DNA of 63,955 nucleotides from Campylobacteraceae bacterium (GCA_027068975.1 JALXFN010000049.1:1-63955), one strand, 5' to 3'. Counted from the stretch's first letter, positions 18,835 through 27,340 are shown. The notes: generated by a model not told the origin, from the letters alone. Translations and numbers: made by a program.

Positions 18835-19293
18835 ATGAAAATTAGTGTAATGGGAATAGAATATAATCAACTTTTAAGTGGGAAAGTATTAGCTGAAATG
18901 GGAAATGATGTAATGCATGTCTCAAAAGACAACAAACGTATAGAGAATATCAAAAGAGGTTTCTATAATGCCGAAGAGGCAATGGTTATAAAAAACTCAA
19001 ACAATGATAACATCACTTTCACTAGCAATATCAAAGATGCTCTACGTGACACAAACATGTGTTTTATTTCAGAAGGAATTTCTGAAAACCATGAAGAGCA
19101 GATGGAAAACCTACTTAAAACAGCCAAAGAGGTTGGTGCGAATATGACTAAACATATGTTTATTATTGACCGTGCTGCTAAATCACCTGAAAGAGTGTCC
19201 TATATTAAGTCTGCTATTCAAGAAGAGTTAGCTAAACGTAATGAAAAATTGACATTTGAAGTCATATCTGACCCAGATTTTTTAAGAGTTTAA
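18835..19293 (+). CDS. Stand-alone, degenerate UDP-glucose-dehydrogenase-type NAD-binding domain
   Basis: 152 aa that align with only the N-terminal Rossmann domain of UDP-glucose/GDP-mannose dehydrogenases (normally 390-450 aa): MKISVMGIEYNQLLSGKVLAEMGNDVMHVSKDNKRI, a CFISEGIS strand and a terminal FEVISDPDFLRV where the family usually has SNPEFLREG. The dinucleotide motif G-x-G-x-x-G is degraded to G-I-E-Y-N-Q-L-L-S-G, and the catalytic and C-terminal sugar-binding domains are absent. The gene has its own AAAGGA and ends cleanly, and nothing homologous continues downstream, so it looks like a retained stand-alone paralog. Enzyme activity is doubtful. Confidence 0.7.
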   Translation: MKISVMGIEYNQLLSGKVLAEMGNDVMHVSKDNKRIENIKRGFYNAEEAMVIKNSNNDNITFTSNIKDALRDTNMCFISEGISENHEEQMENLLKTAKEVGANMTKHMFIIDRAAKSPERVSYIKSAIQEELAKRNEKLTFEVISDPDFLRV

Positions 19294-19319
19294 TCAACTA
19301 GATTTATCTCTTTAAACAT

Positions 19320-19421
19320 ACGAATTATGCAAAAATGAAACTAGTCCCATAAAATAGGGCTCTTTTTTCATTTTAATTTAAAAATAAACCTAATATTTAT
19401 CATAACTACTGCATAATTCGT
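19320..19421. repeat. 102-bp unit bounded by 12-bp perfect inverted repeats
   Basis: ACGAATTATGCA (19320-19331) and TGCATAATTCGT (19410-19421) are exact inverted repeats bracketing a hairpin terminator. The unit fills the gap between two plus-strand genes. Confidence 0.55.
19343..19368 (+). terminator. Rho-independent terminator
   Basis: AGTCCC and GGGCT pair around a short ATAAAATA loop and are followed directly by CTTTTTT, downstream of the stand-alone dehydrogenase-like domain gene. Confidence 0.75.
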
Positions 19422-19434
19422 AAAAAAGAATTTT

Positions 19435-19977
19435 ATGAACTTAAAGTTAATCGAAAAAATAACCCAAAAATCTATTATTCCCCTATTTTTATCAACACTT
19501 ATTGTAGGGATATTTTATTGGCAATTTACTAAAATATATCCGTTTATAATAGAACACTTTACAAATGATAAACTCTCTATACTTTATGCTCATTTACTTA
19601 TTTATATTTTCTTAGTTCATCTACTTTTTGTATCATTAACCAATCTCATAAATAATCTTATTGTCAAATCCAAAGTTTTTGTTATCGCTACCATCACCGT
19701 ACTACTTATCTTCTATATTTCTATGTACCCTATTTTAAAAGACACACTCAATTACTTTATGGTCTCTAATCCTCTAAGCGAAAATGCTACAATAGGTATG
19801 ATATTTTTTGTGGTTGGAACTATAGGATATAGCCTTTTTAGTATGGGCATACTCTTCTTTAAAAAAGTTATACCCTACAGCTATATTTTTATATTTACAT
19901 TGTTCTCTTTAGCTTATTCTGCTTGGTTTATTGATGCCTACTGCTATCCTATTGGAGATATTTTATCTAAGTTTTAA
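19435..19977 (+). CDS. Small polytopic membrane protein, unknown function
   Basis: A 180-aa hydrophobic protein with about five transmembrane helices (starting near residues 15, 50, 80, 115 and 145) and few charged residues outside the first 12. It has no motif that I recognise. The upstream region is the 102-bp inverted-repeat unit, and no strong ribosome binding site is visible. It is followed by a convergent gene. Confidence 0.6.
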   Translation: MNLKLIEKITQKSIIPLFLSTLIVGIFYWQFTKIYPFIIEHFTNDKLSILYAHLLIYIFLVHLLFVSLTNLINNLIVKSKVFVIATITVLLIFYISMYPILKDTLNYFMVSNPLSENATIGMIFFVVGTIGYSLFSMGILFFKKVIPYSYIFIFTLFSLAYSAWFIDAYCYPIGDILSKF

Positions 19978-20007
19978 GAGATAAAAATAACTTTTATCCC
20001 TATCGAC

Positions 20008-20739
20008 TTATTCCATTTCACCCTTATAGGTATAGATTCCATGGGCTAAGTTCCCTACTTTTTTAAAGCCAAGCGACTTCATGGCATGTTGAACTTGAAA
20101 ACTTCTACTTCCTGAAAGACAATAGACGATAATCTGTTCATCTTTTTTATCATTAAGCTCTTCTATTTTTGCATAAAAATTTGAAGTAGGAACAAGCTTG
20201 TCTGTACCTTTAATATGAGACTGTCTATACTCCATCTCCTCACGTACATCTAACAGTATAAAGTCAACCATTTTTAATGCTCTAGCTTCCATTAGAGCTT
20301 CTAGTTCATCTCCATCCAGTTGCTCTTTTTCAAGAAGTTGTGCTGCTTCTTCTTTGCTTAGACCACGAGAATGCGTATGAACAACCTCCTCGATTACTTC
20401 TGCTTTAGCTTGAGAAGCAGCATACTCAGGTGTACAGAAAATTCCACAATGACAATGCCCATCTTCGGGAATCTCTTTTTCAATAGCAGGTTTACAAGGA
20501 CAAATACGATTATCTGCTGCCTTTTGCTCCTCTTTAGTTTCACCTATGACCATAAAACATGGACAATAGCGTTTACCATACATAAGCTTGTTTCGAGCAA
20601 GACCCATGGCAACACCCTCATTGACATCTTCATTTGGGTTCTGAACCCAACCAAAAGATTTATTAACTTTTTCTACAAAAGCCCATGTTTTTTCAAATTC
20701 TGCTTTAAACTCAGGCGAGTTCATCTCTACAGGTTGCAT
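20008..20739 (-). CDS. Ferredoxin:thioredoxin reductase-like catalytic domain fused to rhodanese
   Basis: 243 aa. Residues 1-105 match the FTR beta subunit: RYCPC (Cys59, 61), ICPC (Cys80, 82) and CHCGIFC (Cys96, 98, 102), the CPC/CPC/CHC set that holds the [4Fe-4S] cluster and redox-active disulfide. After a linker with HTHSRG, residues ~155-240 form a rhodanese domain with FILLDVREEMEY and active-site loop CLSGSRS (Cys207). FTR reduces thioredoxin-like disulfides with ferredoxin electrons; a rhodanese handles sulfane sulfur. The fusion suggests disulfide or persulfide reduction, which is inference. AAGGA precedes the ATG. Confidence 0.85.
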   Translation of the reverse strand: MQPVEMNSPEFKAEFEKTWAFVEKVNKSFGWVQNPNEDVNEGVAMGLARNKLMYGKRYCPCFMVIGETKEEQKAADNRICPCKPAIEKEIPEDGHCHCGIFCTPEYAASQAKAEVIEEVVHTHSRGLSKEEAAQLLEKEQLDGDELEALMEARALKMVDFILLDVREEMEYRQSHIKGTDKLVPTSNFYAKIEELNDKKDEQIIVYCLSGSRSFQVQHAMKSLGFKKVGNLAHGIYTYKGEME

Positions 20740-20784
20740 TATACTTCCTTATTTATAAAATTCAGGAATTCTACAATAATAGTA

Positions 20785-21213
20785 TTAATTCTTACTATTG
20801 TTAATGTCTAAAAATATATCTTTCATTAAAACATTAATCTGCTGTAACATATTTTGGGTTTTATTTAAGTCCACACCTACCTGATTACCCTCAACTTTTA
20901 TACCCATTCCCTCTGTTATGTTTATATCGGCATTATCAATTTTTGACTCTATCTCTTTGGCTTTGGTTGATATTTTGGCTTCTAACTGCGTAAAAAAATT
21001 AGTGGTTTTATTAATATCTATAATAATTTTATCATCTTTAAAGTCAAACCCCAAATCTTCAAGTAAATCTTTCTCTTTAGTAGCATCTACTTTCTTTATC
21101 TCTATTTTTTCTGTTATATTCTTTTCAACCTCAAGAGTAGAACCCTCTTTTTTATCATCACATCCTACAAGTGATAATAAAAGTAGAACAGAAATTATTG
21201 TCTGTTTTCTCAT
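20785..21213 (-). CDS. Small lipoprotein, charged and coiled-coil-like
   Basis: 142 aa with a type II signal (lipobox SLVGC, Cys18) and an acidic spacer. The rest consists of two similar stretches, each containing G(I/F)xxxxxxIxIDxNKTxNxxxQ-like sequence (DKIIIDINKTTNFFTQL, then VGVDLNKTQNMLQQI), which suggests an internal duplication. It is probably periplasmic. It sits just upstream of the FTR-rhodanese gene (45 bases) on the same strand. The family is unknown. Confidence 0.6.
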   Translation of the reverse strand: MRKQTIISVLLLLSLVGCDDKKEGSTLEVEKNITEKIEIKKVDATKEKDLLEDLGFDFKDDKIIIDINKTTNFFTQLEAKISTKAKEIESKIDNADINITEGMGIKVEGNQVGVDLNKTQNMLQQINVLMKDIFLDINNSKN

Positions 21214-21379
21214 ATTTTAATCCTTCTTAACAAATTCTAATAGCTATTATATCAATATTTCTTTATATAAATTACAATTTTGTAACAGATAGCTACACAA
21301 TTATTACACAATTTTTATATAAATTTTGAATCAAATACAACCTTTTTGTTGTAAAAATTAGAATTATGAAGGAAACTTT

Positions 21380-22153
21380 TTGAGAAGAATCAAGAGAGTT
21401 TCTCTCGCATTATTGACAGTTCCCCTGCTTTTTACAGGGTGTATGCAAGAGAAAGTATCAACGATTATCCCACCAAAGTCAACGGATAATATAGCTAAAT
21501 TTAATTTAGACGATAAAAATCAAACCTTACTTTTAGAAAACAATGTTTCTAAAAACCATACTTCCGAAAACAATGTTTCTCTAAAGAATAATCTTACTCC
21601 TAAAATCATCAATAATCAAAATAAACTTTCAACAGACAATACACTTGATAGCTTAGCTCTCTCCGTGTTAGCTAATATGGACACTGAACTAAAGGGTGAT
21701 GACGAACATATTACCGAAGCTCTTGAAGTTGATGATGATTGGAAGGTTATCAGCGAAGAAGATGAAATAATTGAGACAGCCAAGGAGTTCTTAGGTGTTA
21801 AGTATGTATGGGCTGCAAATGGTCCAGATGCCTTTGACTGCTCAGGCTTTACCAAATATGTTTTTGAAAAGCATGGTATTACACTCCCTCGTTATTCAGG
21901 GTATCAAGCCAAGATAGGTACAAAAGTTGCCTATAATGAACTTCAAAAAGGTGATTTGGTTTTTTTTGATACCGATAAAAAAGGAAAAGTTAATCACGTA
22001 GGTATATATTTAGGAGACCATAAATTTATTCATGCCAGTTCTGGTGGAAAAAAAGTAATGATTACTTCCTTTATTCAAAAAAAGTTTTATAAAAGGCGTT
22101 TCCTTCATGGACAACGTATAGTCCATTCAAACAATTTTTTAGCTTCTCTATAG
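21380..22153 (+). CDS. NlpC/P60 peptidoglycan hydrolase lipoprotein
   Basis: Starts with TTG (AAGGA six bases upstream), giving a lipoprotein signal with lipobox LFTGC. A ~110-residue Asn/Ser/Thr-rich linker precedes an NlpC/P60 cysteine peptidase domain: AKEFLGVKYVWAANGPDAFD, the catalytic Cys in DCSGFTKYVF, LPRYSGYQ, GDLVFFDTD, catalytic His in VNHVGIYLGD and the final KFIHASSGG. These enzymes cleave D-Glu-diaminopimelate bonds in stem peptides. The domain is intact, so an active cell-wall endopeptidase anchored at the envelope is expected. Confidence 0.88.
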   Translation: MRRIKRVSLALLTVPLLFTGCMQEKVSTIIPPKSTDNIAKFNLDDKNQTLLLENNVSKNHTSENNVSLKNNLTPKIINNQNKLSTDNTLDSLALSVLANMDTELKGDDEHITEALEVDDDWKVISEEDEIIETAKEFLGVKYVWAANGPDAFDCSGFTKYVFEKHGITLPRYSGYQAKIGTKVAYNELQKGDLVFFDTDKKGKVNHVGIYLGDHKFIHASSGGKKVMITSFIQKKFYKRRFLHGQRIVHSNNFLASL

Positions 22154-22167
22154 GCTAAAAATATCTT

Positions 22168-22197
22168 ATGTTTAAGCTAGATTACTCTAGCTAAACA
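22168..22197. terminator. Bidirectional hairpin terminator
   Basis: ATGTTTAAGCTAGA pairs with TCTAGCTAAACAT (one bulged A, TTAC loop) between convergent genes and overlaps the stop codon of the PAS gene; on the plus strand it runs into CTTTTTAAAA. Confidence 0.65.
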
Positions 22198-22750
22198 TCT
22201 TTTTAAAAGCTGATAATAGCGTAGCAATAATCCCTTTTGGTTTTACTAGCTCACCCAAGAAATCATCATAACTCAACTCATGTTCTTCTAAAAAAGCTTC
22301 CAAGTAAGAGAGGGAACCTTCCATGCCATGCTTCTTCTCTATTTTAAGCATTGTTGCATAAAGATCTTCTATCTCTTCTATAACTTGGTCAGGAGCTGCT
22401 CTTCTAAATGCTGTTAATGAAGTGATAGTTCCTCTTGCATCTTTTTTGGGAGAAAAATCTGCAATAACCCAATAGTATCTACCATCTTTAGCCAAGTTTT
22501 TAATAACTCCAGAGACCTCTTTTCCAGCCAAAAGTGAACTCCATATTAAATAAAAAATAGACCTTGGCATATCAGGATGTCTCAAAGCATTATGATTTAC
22601 CCCAATAAGCTCCTCTTCTGAATAACCTGAAATTTCACAAAAATTTTTATTTATAAAAAGTATGTTGCCTTTTAAATCAGTTTTACTCACTATAAATTTC
22701 TTTTTAGAAAAAACTATCTCTTCATCAATCACAATGGGTCTATATATCAT
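22187..22750 (-). CDS. Single-PAS-domain sensor, Aer-like
   Basis: Starting at 22750 (AAGGTAGAG upstream; the ATG at 22792 lacks one) gives 187 aa. Residues ~15-115 form a PAS domain of the Aer/energy-taxis type: FIVSKTDLKGNILFINKNFC, EISGYSEEELIG, HNALRHPDMPRSIFYLIWSSL, NLAKDGRYYWVIADFSP. The remainder is a helical acidic tail, with no methyl-accepting, kinase or cyclase output domain. Campylobacterota often encode such PAS-only redox sensors separately from their chemotaxis partners. The partner is not in this window. The cofactor (often FAD) is not determinable. Confidence 0.75.
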   Translation of the reverse strand: MIYRPIVIDEEIVFSKKKFIVSKTDLKGNILFINKNFCEISGYSEEELIGVNHNALRHPDMPRSIFYLIWSSLLAGKEVSGVIKNLAKDGRYYWVIADFSPKKDARGTITSLTAFRRAAPDQVIEEIEDLYATMLKIEKKHGMEGSLSYLEAFLEEHELSYDDFLGELVKPKGIIATLLSAFKKMFS

Positions 22751-22979
22751 TATCTCTACCTTATTAAAGTACCTATTATTTATAGTAACCATTTTAACTA
22801 ACTCTTACTAAAAATCAATAATTATAAACACTATTTATGCCATATGATTTTTTAAATTAATATTTTTATATATTTTTAAGAACAATAAACAATAAAAAAT
22901 AAGTATAGATTTTTATATTATTATATGCTAAACTATATGCAAATATACGTTGAGTTACAATTTACTTGAAAGGTCTATT

Positions 22980-24644
22980 ATGTTTAAAAAGCTATTTAAA
23001 ACATTACCCTTTGTCATTTTTTTCTCTTTTATGGCAGGATGTTCGCAGATTGGTGGTGTTAGCCATAAAGATGGTATTAAGATTACAGGAACTGTGACCT
23101 TTGACAGAGTTCCTGTTAAAATAGAAACCTATGGAATGATTAAACTTGACTACAATAATATTCAAAAAGTTACAGCAAAAAATGTTCTTGTTAAAGCCAT
23201 TTCCGATAGTGGGGAATCGCTTGATGAAACCACCACAGATAAAAATGGTGTATATAACCTATATGTTCCCAAAAACAGTAATGTAAAGGTACGTGTCTAT
23301 GCTCGAATGTTTAAAGAGGGGAAATGGGATGTCTCAGTGGTTGATAACACTGCACAAAAAGCAATGTATGTAATAGAAGGACAATTTCATAATGTAGGAA
23401 CTTCTACCACAAAACGAAACCTTCACGCAGCTTCTGGTTGGAGTGGATATGGTTATACAGGAAGCAGAGATGCAGCTCCATTTGCCATACTTAACAGCAT
23501 TAACCAAGCCATGCAAAAGGTTCTTGATGCTAAACCAAAAGCCACCTTTCCTCAATTAACCGTTAACTGGTCAATAAATAATGTAGCAGCAGGTGGAGAC
23601 CAGAACTTGGGTCAAATTGTAACTTCTAACTATGATGGAAACAGCAACCTATGGATTTTAGGCGATGCCAATTCGGATACTGATGAATACGATGACCACA
23701 TTATTGTACATGAGTGGGGTCACTTTTTTGAAGATAAATTTTCACGTTCAGACAGTATTGGTGGACCTCACTCTGCTGGGGATGCTCTCGATATTCGTGT
23801 AGCCTTTGGTGAAGGCTGGGGAAATGCTCTCTCAGCCATTGCAACCGATAATCCTATCTACTTTGATACAGCAGGACAAAATCAATCATCTGGTTGGTTT
23901 ATGGATATAGAAAATGCTTCTCCTCAAAATCCTGGTTGGTTCTCTGAAGCTTCTATTCAGCGTATACTCTATGACCTTTACGACTCAAATAATGATGGAA
24001 GTGATAAGCTTAGTTTGGGCTTTGAACCTATTTTTGATGTTATGGTAGACAAAGAAAAAAATACACCTGCATTTACCAGTATATTCTCTTTTATTCATGC
24101 TTTAAAATCTGAAAATTCTGGAGATGCTTATAAAATTGACCAAATTGTTGCAGCAGAACAGATTAGTTCTATTCGTGATGAGTATGGTAACTACAGAACC
24201 AACACAGCCAATGGTACCTATACAGAACCTCTCTACCATACCCTAGATGTAGGACGAAGCATTACCCAATGTAACAAAAATAGAAATGGTGTCTATAACA
24301 AACTTGGAAATCGTACATTTATAAAAATAAACATTCCATCATCAGGATACTACAACTTTACAGCACAACCTTATGGTGGAGAGTATGGTGACCCTGATAT
24401 TGTTATCTATAAAGCTGAGTACCCACTAGAGTCTATGGGGATGTCTCCACTTGAAGGTTCCACTTCTGATACACTAGAGATGAATCTAAATGCTGGGAAC
24501 TACTTGCTAGAAATTTATGATGCTTCATTCAATAACAGTTGTTTTAATGTGAGTCTTAACAAAATGGGTAGCAGTTATAAACCAACCAAATCGTTCTCTA
24601 AACAGCAGAGAAGTCGTAAACCAAAACGTTTACCTCAATACTAA
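22980..24644 (+). CDS. Putative HEWGH zinc metalloprotease, lipoprotein
   Basis: The start at 22980 (AAAGG upstream) gives 554 aa with lipobox FMAGC (Cys21). Order of regions: a carboxypeptidase-regulatory-like beta domain (KNVLVKAISDSGES to VRVYARMF), a linker, then a catalytic-looking region with HEWGHFFEDKFSRSDSIGG (HExxH near residue 244) and FGEGWGNALS about 30 residues on, whose Glu could be the third zinc ligand (gluzincin pattern). The C-terminal part has a PPC-like beta domain (DPDIVIYKAEYPLES) and a basic tail. It is paralogous to the next gene along its whole length. I know of no named family for certain; protease activity is inferred from the motif. Confidence 0.75.
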   Translation: MFKKLFKTLPFVIFFSFMAGCSQIGGVSHKDGIKITGTVTFDRVPVKIETYGMIKLDYNNIQKVTAKNVLVKAISDSGESLDETTTDKNGVYNLYVPKNSNVKVRVYARMFKEGKWDVSVVDNTAQKAMYVIEGQFHNVGTSTTKRNLHAASGWSGYGYTGSRDAAPFAILNSINQAMQKVLDAKPKATFPQLTVNWSINNVAAGGDQNLGQIVTSNYDGNSNLWILGDANSDTDEYDDHIIVHEWGHFFEDKFSRSDSIGGPHSAGDALDIRVAFGEGWGNALSAIATDNPIYFDTAGQNQSSGWFMDIENASPQNPGWFSEASIQRILYDLYDSNNDGSDKLSLGFEPIFDVMVDKEKNTPAFTSIFSFIHALKSENSGDAYKIDQIVAAEQISSIRDEYGNYRTNTANGTYTEPLYHTLDVGRSITQCNKNRNGVYNKLGNRTFIKINIPSSGYYNFTAQPYGGEYGDPDIVIYKAEYPLESMGMSPLEGSTSDTLEMNLNAGNYLLEIYDASFNNSCFNVSLNKMGSSYKPTKSFSKQQRSRKPKRLPQY

Positions 24645-24659
24645 CCTCCTCCTCCAAAA

Positions 24660-24690
24660 AGAGAGTATCTAGCTAAACTAGATACTCTCT
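24660..24690 (+). terminator. Hairpin terminator between the two metalloprotease paralogs
   Basis: AGAGAGTATCTAG (24660-24672) and CTAGATACTCTCT (24678-24690) form a perfect 13-bp stem with a CTAAA loop. It probably limits read-through between the paralogs. Confidence 0.75.
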
Positions 24691-24768
24691 CTACTTTAAA
24701 ACAATTCTTGTACAATAATATGGAACAATGTAAAAAAAAATTTTAAAAATTAAAAAAGGTATTAATTT

Positions 24769-26406
24769 ATGCAAGGTAAACTATCTACTCTAGCACTTAT
24801 TATTTTTAGCACCCTCTCTTTGAATGCTATTGATATTTTAGGAACAATTCAATATGAACGTATTCATCCTCTTCATAATGGTGGTTCTACCATACTAGAC
24901 CAAAATAATATCACAACAGAGACAGCCAAGCAAATTATTGTTGAAGCTATTAATCGTTCAGGACAAGCCATTGCAACTACTTCTACAGACGACAATGGTA
25001 ACTACTCTCTTACAAATCTACCAGAAAACACTTTTCTTAAAATTCGTGCTTATGCAAAGATGTTCAAAAATAATAAATGGGATATAAAAGTCATAGATAA
25101 TACCAATGAAGATGCTCAATATATTGTAGAAGGAAGCCTTGTCTCAACAGGTACTCAGAGTACACGACGTAATCTTAAAGTACTAGCTTCTACCAAACAG
25201 TCTCCTCCATTTGCCATTTTAGACTCTGTTTATCTTGCTATGAAAAAGGTTCTTGCTGCTGATAGTTCAATAGTTTTCCCTCCTCTAAAAATGAACTGGA
25301 CAATAAACAATATAGAGTCAGGAACCTACTTCGATGGAGATGACAACATTATGATTCAAGGTGACCAAAAAGGTGACAGTGATGAGTATGATGACCATAT
25401 TATGACTCATGAGTGGGGTCACTACTTTGAAACCAAATTTTCAAGAGCAGATAGTATTGGAGGGGGTCATACTTCAGGAGACCACTTAGACATTCGTTTA
25501 GCTTTTGGAGAAGGTTTTGGAAATGCCCTCTCTGGAATCGTAACAGACAATCCTATCTATTTTGACACCATGGGTTCTAATGGATGGAACATGAATCTTG
25601 AAACAGCAACACATGAAACCCCAGGTTGGTTCTCAGAAGCTTCTATTCAGCGTATACTTTATGATTTATATGATAACAATGATGATGGGGAAGATACTTT
25701 ATCCCTTGGGTTTAAACCACTTTATGATGTTTTAGTAGGACCTCAAAAAACAACCCAAGCCTTTACTTCTATATTTTCATTTGTTACAGGACTTAAAAGT
25801 ATAACACCAAGCAATAATGAACAGATAGATAGTATTGTTTCTGATGAAAACATCTCGACTATAGATGATATTTATGGGAAAAATCGTCATAAGAATCTGG
25901 AAGCAACTACTTTTCCTATTTACAAGGATTTAAAAATTGATACAACGCTAGATGAAGTCTGTACAAGTAATACTTATGGTGTACAAAATAAACTAAACAA
26001 CCATAAGTTTGTAAAATTCACTATTGATAATGACAAATCCTACCCTATTAGAGTAGAGCAAAATAATGGAGCTACTTCTGACCCAGACTTTGTCCTATAC
26101 AAAACTTCTCCATTTGAAAAAGTTTCCATAAACGAATCTCCAAGAAGAGGGCTAGAAGAAGGTTCTTTCAATTTATCATCAGGTGACTATCTGCTTGATA
26201 TTTACAACACAAATAATATTAAAAAAGCATGTTTTTATGTTTCGGTAGGGAAAGTAACACTAAAAGGTAATAAAATATCAAACAACTCAAATAATTCAAA
26301 TAGTGTTGGCATAGAACTTCCCAAAAATCCACTATTAGCTTTTATTTTCTTGCTAATAATATTCATTATACCTGCAATATTCATACGAAAAGAACTAAAA
26401 ATATAG
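24769..26406 (+). CDS. Putative HEWGH zinc metalloprotease with C-terminal membrane tail
   Basis: 545 aa, the tandem paralog of the previous lipoprotein, but with a signal peptide (ending LSLNAID) instead of a lipobox. It keeps the regulatory-like beta domain, HEWGHYFETKFSRADSIGG (HExxH at residues 214-218), FGEGFGNALSG, NPGWFSEASIQRILYD-type sequence (here TPGWFSEASIQ) and a C-terminal PPC-like domain. It ends with an Asn/Ser-rich spacer and a hydrophobic helix followed by IRKELKI, a tripartite sorting-like tail absent from its paralog. A small exported protein gene follows after 32 bases, probably cotranscribed. Confidence 0.75.
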   Translation: MQGKLSTLALIIFSTLSLNAIDILGTIQYERIHPLHNGGSTILDQNNITTETAKQIIVEAINRSGQAIATTSTDDNGNYSLTNLPENTFLKIRAYAKMFKNNKWDIKVIDNTNEDAQYIVEGSLVSTGTQSTRRNLKVLASTKQSPPFAILDSVYLAMKKVLAADSSIVFPPLKMNWTINNIESGTYFDGDDNIMIQGDQKGDSDEYDDHIMTHEWGHYFETKFSRADSIGGGHTSGDHLDIRLAFGEGFGNALSGIVTDNPIYFDTMGSNGWNMNLETATHETPGWFSEASIQRILYDLYDNNDDGEDTLSLGFKPLYDVLVGPQKTTQAFTSIFSFVTGLKSITPSNNEQIDSIVSDENISTIDDIYGKNRHKNLEATTFPIYKDLKIDTTLDEVCTSNTYGVQNKLNNHKFVKFTIDNDKSYPIRVEQNNGATSDPDFVLYKTSPFEKVSINESPRRGLEEGSFNLSSGDYLLDIYNTNNIKKACFYVSVGKVTLKGNKISNNSNNSNSVGIELPKNPLLAFIFLLIIFIIPAIFIRKELKI

Positions 26407-26438
26407 TAAAATTAAATAAAGTCAAAAAAGGAACCAAA

Positions 26439-27008
26439 ATGAAAAAAACAAAACTACTACTAGCCCCTCTACTTATAGTTATGGGACTAAATGCAAAACC
26501 AACGGAGACAAACCAAGTGCAAAACATAGATACTACAACATCAAACGTTAAAACAGGAACAACCATTGGTCACTATCAAAAACCTGGTGCACCTATTGAT
26601 ATGACATACAAGTCAACAACTGTTAAGGCTGGTGAACCCTCTGATGTCAATATTTCACTTACTACAACTGTAAAGTCTGGAAGCATGAGCGTTACCATAA
26701 CTTTAGATGATGAACTTAAACAAGAAGAGAGTGTCTCTAAAGAGATGACATTTCAACTCTCTCCTGAACAAAAATCATACCCTATTAACTTACAAGTTTC
26801 TGCTGAGAAAAATGGTCTTTATTACATTAGACTCCTTACAAAAATAGACAAAGCCCAAAGTTCAAAACTACGTGCCTTTGCTGTACCTGTATATGTTGGA
26901 GCAAATCCTCAACCCAAAAATAAAGGTTTAAACATTATGAAAGCTAAAAGTGGTGAAAACTTATCTGTTTCAAAAGCTGTTGAGACTATTGAAGTTATAA
27001 ATGACTAA
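26439..27008 (+). CDS. Exported beta-rich protein downstream of the metalloproteases
   Basis: 189 aa with a signal peptide (MKKTKLLLAPLLIVMGLNA) and AAAGGA ahead of the ATG. The rest is a single Ig-like beta-sandwich: MTYKSTTVKAGEPSDVNISL, GSMSVTITLDDEL, YPINLQVSAEKNGLYYIRLL, then a short polar tail. No catalytic residues are evident. Its position 32 bases behind the second metalloprotease suggests a partner, substrate or inhibitor in the periplasm or on the surface. The family is not recognised. Confidence 0.65.
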   Translation: MKKTKLLLAPLLIVMGLNAKPTETNQVQNIDTTTSNVKTGTTIGHYQKPGAPIDMTYKSTTVKAGEPSDVNISLTTTVKSGSMSVTITLDDELKQEESVSKEMTFQLSPEQKSYPINLQVSAEKNGLYYIRLLTKIDKAQSSKLRAFAVPVYVGANPQPKNKGLNIMKAKSGENLSVSKAVETIEVIND

Positions 27009-27019
27009 CTCACTCCTAG

Positions 27020-27052
27020 ATTTATCGACCAATATAAATGGTCGGTAAACCA
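27020..27052 (+). terminator. Hairpin terminator before rpmI
   Basis: TTTATCGACCA pairs with TGGTCGGTAAA (one wobble) around ATATAAA, separating the metalloprotease operon from the ribosomal protein genes. Confidence 0.65.
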
Positions 27053-27097
27053 ACCTACTCTTCTCTTACATTTTAGTACATATTAAAATAATCTCGG

Positions 27098-27103
27098 TAT
27101 AAT
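27098..27103 (+). promoter_or_regulatory. Extended -10 promoter of rpmI-rplT
   Basis: GGTATAAT upstream of rpmI is an extended -10 element. No -35 is recognisable in the A/T-rich upstream DNA. The expected start is near 27110, giving a leader of about 40 bases. Confidence 0.6.
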
Positions 27104-27148
27104 ACGCGACCTCATTCTCTATGAGTAAAAAATACGAAAGGAACAGAT

Positions 27149-27340
27149 ATGCCAAAAATGAAAAGCGTTAAAGGTGCTGTAAAGCGTTTTAAAGTTAAGA
27201 AATCTGGTAAAATCAAAAGAGGGACTGCATTTAGATCTCACATTTTGACAAAAGTAGATGGTGCACATCATAGAGCTAATAGACAAGCAAAATATGTAGA
27301 CCCAGCAGATGCTAAAAAAATCAAAGAGATGATTAACTAA
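27149..27340 (+). CDS. rpmI: 50S ribosomal protein L35
   Basis: A 63-aa basic protein with the L35 signature: [33 protein letters not shown] and the C-terminal [15 protein letters not shown] lies upstream of the ATG. It is followed by rplT after 115 bases. The usual upstream partner infC is not adjacent, a split also seen in Campylobacter. Confidence 0.97.
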   Translation: MPKMKSVKGAVKRFKVKKSGKIKRGTAFRSHILTKVDGAHHRANRQAKYVDPADAKKIKEMIN

